NCBI GenBank assembly: GCA_004194705.1
Contig: SADC01000884.1
Coordinates: 1 to 64,000, forward strand
Length of the DNA stretch: 64,000 bases
Reading direction: 5' to 3'
Source of the DNA: Ditylenchus dipsaci
Taxonomy: Eukaryota; Nematoda; Chromadorea; Rhabditida; Anguinidae
The translations under genes and the position numbers were made by a program. The notes beneath the pieces were generated by a model, which worked only from the letters and a program-made list of their open reading frames with translations, was not told the DNA's origin and did no database searches. Below, piece by piece: positions 35,199 to 45,629 of this stretch (its first letter is position 1; the number at the start of each line of letters is the position of its first letter).

Positions 35199-35569
35199 GT
35201 TGGTACAGATTAACTGAAAATGTGTTTGTAACATTTAAATTTGAAATAACCGTAAATATTCGAATAAATCTACATTTAACTATTCTTATTTCAGAATACA
35301 GTAAAACTTGTCTGTATAGACCGAAGTTTTGATCGGCAGGGTTGATTTGTAATAGTTCGGTTATGAGAAAACCAGCTCAGGCGGTCATTATAGAGAAAGT
35401 AAACGCTATGGAGGGTGATTGTTATCGGACAAGCCCAACACGCGGTCGGCCAAAACGTGCTCGGGTGGAACCAGGTAAACTTAACGGGGTGAAAGCTCTT
35501 AAGAAGGTAGTCGACACTGAAGGATTCTTTTCCCAATACTGGAGATCATTTCATAGGCCTCAGTGAAAT

Positions 35570-37090
35570 ATTTCCCCGAATCAGCAAAAAATTTCCCACA
35601 TATACCGTGAAACCTCTACTAATAGACTATGGTCTATTAGTTTTTAACGCTTTCAAAATTGAGATAAATTTGGGATCTATCTTAGATTTTCGGGTAAAAT
35701 CTTCGGGGAGCTGAGAAAATGCAAAAAAAAGGGGGCCGTGAATCAATCAAACAAATAAAGTTGGTCAACTAATATGTTGCAATCTAAAGCACTGTTTGAG
35801 TTAAAATAATTCGACAAATAGAAGCTAGCCATGGTCAGAAAAAAGGTCTGGCACGAGCTTGTCGACTAGTGGTGAATCTTTGCTTCGGTGGGGTGTAGCC
35901 ACAAGGATAGCTGGCCGCGAAACAGGCAATAGTAGAGAAATTCACACAAGAAAAAATGTACCTAACAAGTTCTTGCATGAGATTAGAGGCAATCCACATC
36001 TTGTATTTTTTGATCGGAAGCTTTTACAGTGTAGAATCTTGGAACGCAACAAACACGCCAACGTTGAAGACTCGCTAATGTCCAAACATAGAACTCGAGT
36101 ACAAACTCGCTAAAAAAAATCGGTAACGGCAAAACTCGTAAAATACGGCAAACGTCGAAACTTGTGAAAGGAAAACTCGTTTACTGAAAATTCAATTTAA
36201 AGGCTTTCCTATGACCGATCTTCAGGTGATCCATCAATTTAACTTTTTGTTGGCGAGTTTTTTCCGTAGACGCAATTCGCCGTTGGCAAGATTTGACATT
36301 GGCGAGTTTTTCCTTGGCGAGTTCTGCCATCAGCAAATTTTTCCGCTGGCGAGATTTGACGTTAGCGAGTTTTCGCGAGGTAAAATTTTGCATTGGCGAT
36401 TCTCTGCGTTTGGACACTTTCGATTAAGTAAGCTCTATCTATTGATTACTCCACCTTTCCTGAATCACATGGAAACCTGGGAAGTGTTTCTTGTTAAAAG
36501 ACTATAAACGCATATAAAAGCAATTTGAAGCTCTATCAATTGGTTACTAAAATTTCCCTGGATCCCAGATGGAATAGGGTAGTGTCCTTTGTTGGAGAGT
36601 TTTATCTTAGCGTTAAGATCTTCTTTGCGTTTAGAAATTCAACCTAAATCTAGACGGCGGTCTTGGCCCGCAGCAGCGACTTTGATTTTTAGTCAAGTTT
36701 ATTATTATATGGTGTAATATGCTTTGTCTATACTTTCATATATTTATTAAAAGCCAACAATTCAACACAAACTACATAAATTCCTTTTTTCTTTTGTTTT
36801 ACGCCAACGAGGTAAGTCCGGAAAGGATGGACTTGGACCGCGTTGAATAGAACATGCCTGAATTTATACGAATTGGTAAAACTGAATTATACGGAGTTCT
36901 CCCGAAAATGAGTTTTCACCACTTATTCGTGCTTTTCATGTCGTAATTAGTCGAAAAACATGTTTTAGATGGCGGAAAGCAAAAACAGTTTTGACCGAAA
37001 TTTGACTTTTTGCCTTGAATGGACAAGGTAAGCCACTTGAGAAGGATACCTGGATATTCTTTAAAGACCCTGAAAAGGTTAAGTTTAAAT
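35570..37090. repeat. Intergenic with TTGGCGAG minisatellite
   Basis: A taatagactatggtctattag palindrome lies at about 35618-35640. Degenerate aaactcg units run at 36085-36180, and ttggcgagttttt units at 36240-36400, matching 30.08-30.14 kb. At 36945-37080 there is a fragment of the tgccttgaatggacaagg foldback family. A frame at 35859-36113 is open but shows no recognisable protein features. Confidence 0.5.
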
Positions 37091-37205
37091 ACCGTATTCT
37101 CTCTAATAGAACCACATGTGGTTCTATTTTTCAACCCCTCTTGGGGTGTGGTTCTATTAGAGAGTGTGGTTCTAATAGAGAGTGTGGTTCTATTTTTCAA
37201 CCTTC
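37091..37205. repeat. Short array of GTGTGGTTCTATTAGAGA
   Basis: Four to five units of gtggttctattagagagt start with accgtattctctctaata. It is the same repeat as the larger array at 37797-38090. Confidence 0.75.
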
Positions 37206-37796
37206 TGAACATATTCAAGCATTGCAGCATACCCGCATAAATCCTTTTTTACAACAAAATTCGGACTTGTTCTGGTTTAGGGTGGACGCTCATTTATACT
37301 ATACCTTTAATTGATTTTTGTTGATCATGGCAGTCATGGTTATATCGATAATCTATATGAATAGTTTAATAAGCAATTTCGTTGATTAAGGTGATTATTG
37401 TCACCTGGTCACCATGATCGACTTGATCAACCTAAAAATAAAATATATATAGTAAAAATAGGCGTCCCCTCCCCCCAAACCAGAAGAGGTCCCAAAACTC
37501 ATCAACACTCTAGAGATGTATCTTTATTATTAAACATATTTTCTTGCGCTTCTTCGAGATCGATCTCTTGTATCAGCTCAGTCAACTTTTTCTCTTCACG
37601 CGCGTGCTTCACCTTGCCTCGACCACTCGGAACCGTCTAACTTTTTTGAAGCAGTGGATGGCGTTGTCCTCACATCCATCGGTGCCATTGGGAACTCCGA
37701 ACGATTCGAATGACTCAATTATGAGCTCCTTCGAGAGATTCTCCAGGTTTCCACAATCCATTGGCGTTTGACGGCCGTTCGAGCAGCTTAAGAGTG

Positions 37797-38092
37797 TTAA
37801 GGGGTGTGGTTCTATAGAGAGTGTGGTTCTAATAGAGAGTGTGGTTCTATTTCACAACCCCCTTGGGTGTGGTTCTATTAGAGAGTGTGGTTCTATTTCA
37901 CAACCCCCTTGGGGTGTGGTTCAAATAGAGAGTGTGTTCTATTAGAGAGTGTGGTTCTATTTCACAACCCCCTTGGGGGTGTGGTTCTATTAGAGAGTGT
38001 GGTTCAAATAGAGAGTGTGGTTCTATTTCACAACCCCTTGGGGTGTGGTTCTATTAGAGAGTGTGGTTCTATTAGAGAGAATACGGTATGCT
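37797..38092. repeat. Minisatellite, composite ~46-bp unit
   Basis: Units of gtgtggttctattagagagt plus ggttctatttcacaaccccc repeat about six to seven times. The array ends in tattagagagaatacggta at about 38073-38091, the terminal motif of a dispersed repeat found throughout the window. Probably an expanded transposon end. Confidence 0.8.
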
Positions 38093-39532
38093 TTTGATAA
38101 TTACGCCTACGAGCTTTCTGGGGGCGTAGTGGACTTGAGAGTTAGAAATGCGCGCACTCACTTACCTTAGAGAAGAATCCGATCAAGATTCTTGAGATAT
38201 AAATGCAATTAAAAACTCTTTTTGCCTAGTCCAAAAAATAAGTACAAAGGGTATCCAGATACCCTTACCAAGTGGCTTGCATTGGTTATTCAAGAAACAA
38301 AGTCAAATTTTGGTTGGTTTTTTTGCTTTCAGCCACCTAAAACATGTTTTAGACGAATTAGGGCCTGGAAAGCCCGAATAAGTGGTCAAGACACACTTTC
38401 GGGAGAATTCCGTATAAGTCATTCCTGCCTACAAATTGAAAAAAGAAATAACAAAAAATTTGCTATAATTTACTTGTTTTTTGTATAAACTACACTTCTT
38501 TAATCGGTCTTATATACATTCTGGTTATATCTTAGTACAAAGGACAAACTTTTATACCAATCGAAGGTCCATAGCCTATAAATAGCCTGCCTATCACGCC
38601 ACACTTGTCGATTTTCCCCTCGATCAGTCTATTGAGAAAACCGCTTTTGAAAGTGAGATATTTTTTGCAAAAATATAGTAATATAAAATATAATGTAGCC
38701 TAATTTTCCTTGGCCGCCGAATTCACGTGATCTAAATGCAATGGATTTTTTCTATGTTGCTACATGAAGTCAAAGGTCTACGTCAATTTCTCGGCCAATT
38801 TGGAAATAACTCAAAGCAAGGATCCAGAGAGTTTTGAGGAGATGCCACAAGAAATGATAGACCGTGCTATTGATTCATACAATATCGGCTCGCTAAATGC
38901 ATGGAAATTGAGGGAACGGTGTTGAGCAATATTATAAAGACCATGAACAATATGAACAATATGTTTAAAATATGGAACTTTAAAACTTTATATACTGAAA
39001 ATTGGCAAATTTTAATCGATTTTTCACACATAGTGAAACAAATATCAATGAGCGCGTTTAGTTTCATTTCGCTGCCTAACATGTCAGCTTTCAAACAAAA
39101 AATGCAAATGTAAATAATGAAACAAAAAGAGTTTTGGTCAAACGAAATAGTCTCGTTTGCCCCATACTGTCTTTAAATTTTTTGATTTTTCCTCCTTTTT
39201 GCCGTTTCACGTGTTTGTATTGCTTCTATCGTAGTCATCATGGTCGTAAACCTTAGAAAACAAGATAACTTTGAAAATTCCACCTCCACATAGACTTGAG
39301 CTCGAGCAAAAGTTTTTTTCGGAGGCTATAACAAAAGTTTTCGAATTCTCACTCTCGCTAATACCTGTGAGGACAAATCCCATTCTATCATCCCAGACCG
39401 AAAATCGATCACACCGCAACACTGGTTATATCTAACTTTTTGATGAATAACAAGTCTTCAAACAATTTTAGTGTTTAATAGTTTGTTCAAGATTACGCTG
39501 TAAACAAAACCTAGCTAAATTTATAAAACTAC
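38093..39532. other. Intergenic downstream of the Rab-like gene
   Basis: At 38130-38220 there is a copy of the gcgcgcactcacttacctta repeat. A minus-strand frame at 39207-39422 is open but not clearly protein-like. If the Rab-like gene has a further 3' exon after the donor at 39531-39532, it should lie here; I could not identify one. Confidence 0.4.
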
Positions 39533-42500
39533 CAAAGCTTTCCGAGTGATGATGTCAAAGGCCTCTTCAATGTTGGTAGACTTCTTTGCTGACACCTGAA
39601 ACAGTTTAGGGTTGGAATCTTTATATAAATGACTTTTCAAAAAAATTCCTGCCTCGAAGTGAGGAATGCCCAAAGACAGGCAGTACTCCTGGACTTGGCT
39701 GGTGTGACTACACGGTTGGCTGTGTCATCTATTTTGTTGGCAAGCACTACAATTGGCAAGTCCCCCCGTTCTGATATGCTTGAATTAAAAATTTAATAAA
39801 AAAGTAAGTTTTAAAGGGGCAGTAGCAATAATTAGATTTTTTTCACGTTCAAAACAGACGGCACTGGCCCTTTAGCACTCATTTGGATCCTGCCTCTTTT
39901 CAGCATACACCAGATAAATTTTATGTATGGAACTGGTGGAAACACATGTTTAGAGCTATAATAGCCCGGTAAATCATCTGACTTGACTAACAATTATTAA
40001 AGAGGGTACCGATATTGTCCGACTGTTGTCTCGACGCGTATACAAACATTTAAATCAAAAATTCATTTTTAGCCTACCTCTGTACATTTTTTTGTCAATT
40101 CTGATATTGATGTCTTTATGGCAGAAATTTGTGAGGATTCTGATTCTATTTTCATATTTTTTAGAAAAACCCGAGCTTTACAATCAAAAAACTCTGAAAG
40201 TGAATTGGATTATTTCGATATTCATGGAATTTGCAAGTGGATTTGGTGTTTTTCAGAAATCTGATTACAGATTTAAAACCCCTTATAGAGACATCAATAT
40301 TAGAATTTAGAAAGAGTGTCCATAAATGCGTTCAAAAAATATCCGTCCCAGAGGGTTTTCAAACCAGCGATCTGAAATGTCTGTTTCTGACCTAAAACTC
40401 TAAATTTAGGGCTATTTGCCCATACGAGGACGTTTTTCTGAGTCCAAAATGGATTGCTTGCCCCAATTTACTACATTAAAAAAATAGGCTCAAATTGAAA
40501 ACACCCGTCAAAATATGTAAATCTCCCGTCAAATTTATTTTTTACCCCGTCAAATTCAAATTTCAAACAAATATGTAAATTTCCCGTCAAATTATGTAAA
40601 TCTCCCGTCAAAATATGTAAATCTCCCGTCAAATTTAAATTTTTTCCCTGATTCAGTTAGCTTTTGTCAGTCCAAGTGCATATTTTGTCCAAGATTCGTG
40701 AATTTGTGCATCTTCACTCAGTAAAATCAATCTTTCTATAAAGATCACGCTTAACAAATTCCACTGTCGATTGGACATATTCCGGTTGGTTTTTTTTAAT
40801 TTTCATCTTTTAGTTAACCTTACACTTTCAAATCTTATCTCCTATACCACCCTTAGTTTTTCTAGATGATTCATTCGTCTTGAAACCAAATATCCTTTAC
40901 ACTCGAATAACCACATTATGTATTCACCTTCAAAGATAGCCTGCTGGTCCACGAGGCATCTGTAATGATAATTATAAGCAGTAAATTTAAAAATACACCA
41001 CAAATTCACGAATCTTGCACAAAATATGCACTTGGAATGACAAAAGCTAACTGAATCAGGGAAAAAATTTAAATTTGACGGGAGATTTACATATTTTGAC
41101 GGGAGATTTACATAATTTGACGGGAAATTTACATATTTTGTTTGAAATTTGAATTTGACGGGGTAAAAAATAAATTGACGGGAGATTTACATATTTTGAC
41201 GGGTGTTTTCACTTATAGCCAAAAAAATATAACGGTTTCGAATAAAATAAAATTCTTGTGAGGAATATTTGAATACTCTTTTGTCCCGTATGGAATTCTA
41301 TGTGACTGCATAGAGTTCCCTTATTCATTAGTTATTGCGTTGTAGTGTAAATTATCACGTTGTGCTACACAAAGAGCTCTGTTATTGATGTGTGCTATTA
41401 CTCTATTAAGAACCAGATAAGCGCGTGTTCCGTCCCATTAGGTCCAATATCATCTATTCTATTTATCCCCATTACAACATTTCTCTGGTTGGAATACTAA
41501 GTCTAAACCTTTTCAATTTCATATTCCTCTCGAGACAACAGTCAGAAATATCGGTACCCCGTTTCACGGGTTTCAAAGTCGGCAGTAGGTGATTATTAAA
41601 TTCTTTTGCATTGAAAATTTCAAATTTTGCATTATGGGGAAAACTCTATATACCAAAATGTAGCTCTGAAGCTCCTCTATCAGAAAAGTCAGATAGAATT
41701 TTTAATTAGTTTTATTTAGAAAACTAGAGCCCATCTGAAGCTGAAAATTCTGCAAAATTTACATAGGCACCTACTGCCGATTTTTGACTACTTTGAAACC
41801 CCGTGCGTTTAAAGAAAAAAAGTGGATAGTCGAACCATTTATTTATTCCGGTCAGGACATCTGGAAAGGGGAATGCGGATGTGCGAAAAACAACAGGTTC
41901 GACAAGGCAAAACTTTCGATTGTAAAAAAACCCAAGTTGTCATATAACACGCCTCGATTTAAACTTTTTTTATTTCTGACTTTTGGGGATAAACGGGTAT
42001 TGCTTAATTTAAAAGAGCATGATCCGGACGGCTGTAGGAAGTTTCGTAACAAGACAATTTCGTAAGAGCGAACTTTCGTAAGAACGAACTTTCGTAAGAA
42101 CATTTTCATAAGAAACAGTTTCGTAACAGCGAAAATTCGTAAGAAACTTTTTCGTAACAGCGAATTTTCGTAAGAAATTTTTTCGTAACAGCGAATTTTC
42201 GTAACGAATTTCTTTCGTAAGAGGAAATCATCGAAATTTTTTTCACTTTTAATCAATTTTTTTAATCCAGGATGTCATCTGATTCGTTAATTTTGACCTT
42301 TCTGTCACTCTTCGACAGCTTGTACAGTTAACTATATGAATATTAACAGTAAAAGGACAAAAGTTGGTAATCATAGGTTATATGACTAAAATTTGGATTA
42401 CTGAGTTGATCCCCAGACTTTTCATCCGTTAGGAGACCAGCTGAAATACCCAAAAGCGTGGAGAAAGACTCTGAGCTAGGATTCATATATTATATACTAC

Positions 42501-45500
42501 ACATAGCTATTTCCCATTAGTGGCATGTATGGTGCAGTAGGTAAGTTGATGGAATGAATTTTTTTCACTAGTGGTTCGATTCCACCCTCTGACTGTTTCA
42601 TTTTTTTCTTGACTATTTTTGTTCAAAACATCACAGAAATTATAAGAAACATCAAGGGATGATTAAAAAGCAAAAAAAGCCACTTAACATATCACTAATG
42701 TTACTGAAAAGCGCGTTACGAAAGAGTTTGTTACGAAAATTCGCTCTTACGAAAAAGTTTCTTACGAAAATTCGCTCTTACGGAAAAGTTTCTTACGAAA
42801 ATTCGCTCTTACGAAAAAAATTTCTTACGAAAGTTCGCTTTTACGAAAATTCGCTCTTACGAAATTGTCTCGTTACGAAACTTCCTACAGCCATCCGGAC
42901 TCGTGATCCGAATGCACGCTAAGTTAACGATGAATTTTCTCGAATAAGACTCAAGAATATTCACACTTAACTAAGCTTGCATCATCCTGAGTCAAAATCT
43001 GGCGCTTTTTAATTAAGTATCGTGCAAAAATGAACATTTTCCCCCAAAAGTCAGAAATAAAAAAAGCTTAAATCGAAACGTGTTATATGTCCCATGTATT
43101 ACCTCTCAGGACGCAAACATCTTGCCCTCCACTTGTCCAAAGCCTCGAAAGAAGCGGTATTGGTAACGTCAAAGGTCAGGGCACAGCAGTGTTTTGACAC
43201 TAGAATTTACAAGTTAGTACTGAATAAACTATATGAAACTACGATAAAGTTTTCTGTGGTCTGGACCTCCTGGCGGTTCTGGGTATTCATCGTCCCACTA
43301 AATGTGAAAAATATATAGTGACAATAAGAATAAGGTTAACCCCCAACAACTTTCTTCCTTTACAGTCTACACTCGATTTAACACGCCAAAGCCTGACGGT
43401 GAGACCGGCAGGTCATGGTGCAGAATTTCATAAGAAATTGGAATCTGTAAACTGTTTTTCAAAAAAAATTGCTTGGCTCGAGATTTTCACCAATCACTTA
43501 ATGTCATCAAATGGGACCTGTGTATGTTCAGAAAATCCGCGGGTGCTTGAAAATTTTATGTACTCATGCATGACTTCTGAAAATATTTTGAAAGCGCAGG
43601 ACATCAGCTTTTGGATGACATACTGTTAAGGGGTTTCTAATAACATAATGTAAAAAATTGGCCCAAAGAAACAATTAGGTCATTTTTAAAAAACGATTTT
43701 TTGACAAAAGTAGGCAAAAATACAGTTGTTTTTTCAGCCAACCCCATATACCATTTGCAAGAGCAATCACAAATGCGCCAGAAAACGCTTTGAAGTAAAG
43801 CAAAACCGAGTCTTTAAAAGGCTAAGCAATCGTTACATAAAAGTTAACAAATATCTAAAAAAGTGTTTCGACGGAAAACTTATTCATCATTAGACTAACC
43901 TGTCGTTTTGACACCGAATTCGTGTTCAGCATGGTCAATTTTCATGAAAGTGATATTATAAATTCAAATTAATGGTCAAAATTTCAATTCCTCTCCAGAC
44001 AACAAATATTAAAACTTGGAAAAAATTCTATTTTCGAGTAGTTATTGTCTCGAAGGTATTCGAATTTCGACCATGAATTTGAATTTATAAGATCACTTCT
44101 ATAAGCTCATTGATCGTGCTGAACACGAATTCGGTGTCAAAACATCAGGTTAGTCTAGCGATGAAAACGTTTTCCGTCGAAATACTTTTTCATGTATTTG
44201 TTAATTTTTTTTGAAACGATTGCTTAGCTCTTCAAAGACGCTGTATTATTATACAGTCGACTCTCTCTATAGGCTTTATCTCTATATAATGAACCCATGC
44301 AACAACGGACTCCCTCTACAACGGACACCTTAAGCCGGTCCCCAGCGGTCCGTTATAAAGGAGTTGACTGTACTTCAAAGCATTTTCTGGTGCAGTTTTT
44401 ATTGCTTTTTCGAATGATATATGAAATTTGCAGAAGAAACAGCTGTATTGCACCTAATTTTGCCTACTTTTGTCAAAAAATCGTTTTTTAAAAATGACCT
44501 AATTGTTTCCTTGGGCCAATTTTATTACATTATGTTATCATAAACCTCTCAACAGTATGTCATTTGAAAGCTAATGTCTTACGCTTCCTAACGATTTTCA
44601 GAAATCATGCATGTGTACATAAAATTTTCAGGCACCCACGGATTTTCTGAACATACCCAAGTCCCATTTGATGACGTTTAGAAATCGGGGAAAACCTCGA
44701 GCCACACCAGCTTTTTCAGAAAAAAGTTCACAGATTCCGATTTCTCATGAAATTCTGCACCATAATTAGCCAGTCTCACTGTCAGGACTTGGCGTGTTGA
44801 AGACAGTAAACGGACCGGCGAAATGCTATCCTAAATCAAGTGTCATTTTGCCTATAATTAAAAAGTCAGCTACATTTTAGATTCGAATTTATCTCATTGC
44901 AAGTTACGATTTTTGTTCACCCCGGTCATTTTTCACATAAATCCTTTTTTTCTGAGAGGGACGAAAATTCGGCTCCTGCATTTATGAAATAAGTAAAAGT
45001 TAGTATATAAGTATAAGGTTTTCACTTCTCAGCACCCAGCAGTGCGAAAAACCTGAACTTTTTGAAAACTGTTGTAGCAAATCATACGCTTATTTTTTGG
45101 CGAGTATAATGGCATGAAAATTTTAGTAACTTGTCCGTGGATCTGTGACGAACAATTCGAATCAAACTTTTAATGTGTTCACAGTTTGTTTCGCCACAGA
45201 ACCGCGGTCAAGTTGCTGAACTTTTTATACCAATATGCTGGCTAAAAAAAACTTTCAATTGTGCTATAACACTATTTGAAAGGTTCAGGTTCTTCGCACT
45301 ACCAGCTGCCGAAAAGTGAAACCCGTGCAATCTATGTTCTAATTTTTATCTATTTTATAAATTCATAAAACACTTTTTTGGCTGACAGGCCAGGCCGATA
45401 AAAGTGAAATATTATAAACGTTACCACATAAATATTAGCAGGTATATTGCCAATAATAACGTCTTTGGTCACAAATTGATGGCGACAAGTAAACTGTTCG

Positions 45501-45592
45501 TCAAAAGTGTTGTTGACAAATCTATTTACTAAACAAGTTTTGCCCACTCCTGGTTCACCGATGAGTGCAATTCGTGGAGGATCAAAATCCAT
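39533..45592 (-). CDS. Divergent Rab-like small GTPase
   Basis: Small GTPases of this family switch membrane-traffic effectors on and off by GTP binding. Exon 1 (45592-45425) gives MDFDPPRIALIGEPGVGKTC, with a P-loop GEPGVGKT. Exon 2 starts at 43297 with WDDEYPEPPGG. Exon 3 (about 43199-43103) reads CCALTFDVTNTASFEALDKW. Exon 4 (39778 and below) has the G4 motif VVLANKID, then VQEYCLSLGIPHFEA. The last identified exon (39595-39533) has G5 SAKKSTNIEEAFDIITRKAL. The arrangement resembles Rab7/Rab9. Two key motifs deviate: there is no clear switch-I Thr (FTCRHQF), and DTAGQ is absent after WD. One apparent base deletion lies in exon 4 (about 39695), and its 3' border lacks GT. No C-terminal cysteines were found; a GTAGTT donor after KAL suggests a further exon. 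Introns hold large transposons. Confidence 0.85.
40495..41213. mobile_element. Foldback with CCCGTCAAA direct-repeat arms in a Rab intron
   Basis: The left arm (about 40495-40720) is composed of cccgtcaaaatatgtaaatct units and ends in aagtgcatattttgtccaagat. The right arm (about 41000-41213) is the inverse. The centre (40720-40975) is unique. Outer ends are gaaaacacccgtcaaa and its inverse. No convincing 8-bp duplication is seen. Confidence 0.78.
42030..42892. mobile_element. 863-bp GGCTGTAGG foldback, tRNA-like core, TSD atccggac
   Basis: The ends ggctgtaggaagtttcgtaa and ...ttacgaaacttcctacagcc are inverted. They are flanked by the exact duplication atccggac at 42022-42029 and 42893-42900. 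The arms are tandem ttcgtaagagcgaat/ttcgtaacagc units. The middle carries a tRNA-like stretch on the + strand (42530-42596) with ggtgcagtaggtaagttgatgg and ggttcgattcc. It lies in the long intron of the Rab-like gene. No transposase. Confidence 0.9.
43378..44806. mobile_element. 1.4-kb foldback in the first Rab intron
   Basis: The outer arms begin ttaacacgccaaagcctgac and end gtcaggacttggcgtgttga. The arms pair for roughly 600 bp each (for example caattaggtcatttttaaaa at 43671 and its inverse at about 44483). The loop is near 44000-44060 and has its own shorter inverted repeat. The right arm is broken by a pogo-like MITE (44254-44370). No coding capacity was recognised. Confidence 0.8.
44254..44370. 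mobile_element. 117-bp pogo-like MITE inside a foldback arm
   Basis: Starts CAGTCGACTCTCTCTATA and ends with ...AAAGGAGTTGACTG, with TA on both sides (44252-44253, 44371-44372). The uninterrupted opposite arm of the host foldback (about 43790-43805) reads straight through the site with a single TA, confirming a precise insertion. Confidence 0.85.
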
Positions 45593-45629
45593 GGTGATTT
45601 TAAGCCTAAATCACAAAAGTAATTATTAT

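Larger units (their letters stand above)
33890..35525 (+). mobile_element. Modular element B-C-A copy, inverted relative to 57-59 kb
   Basis: Segment 34060-35525 is an inverted near-copy of 57370-58810. Segment 33890-34030 is an inverted copy of the block at 60095-60200. Together they give the module order seen on the other strand at 56.4-58.8 kb. The copy includes an ORF-like region (34080-34740), the hAT MITE (34732-35198), and an end portion with cagtaaaacttgtctgtatag that resembles a pogo-type terminus. Identity ends at about 35525. The parent element type is unknown. Confidence 0.7.

Noticed and set aside
35075..35332. SLTLSLSFGNTGWYRLTENV protein
   Set aside because: Lies in the arm of the hAT MITE and its flank; composition reflects the aaggtcaaactcaagg repeat.
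39207..39422. C-terminal exon of the Rab-like gene
   Set aside because: Open frame present but no match to Rab hypervariable tails and no terminal cysteines.
40495..41213. 8-bp target duplication for the CCCGTCAAA foldback
   Set aside because: Several boundary choices were tried by eye; left and right flanks (gctcaaat, cttatagc) do not match.
42530..42598. Functional tRNA gene
   Set aside because: A- and B-box-like words are present, but acceptor and anticodon stems do not pair and the sequence is part of a repeated element.
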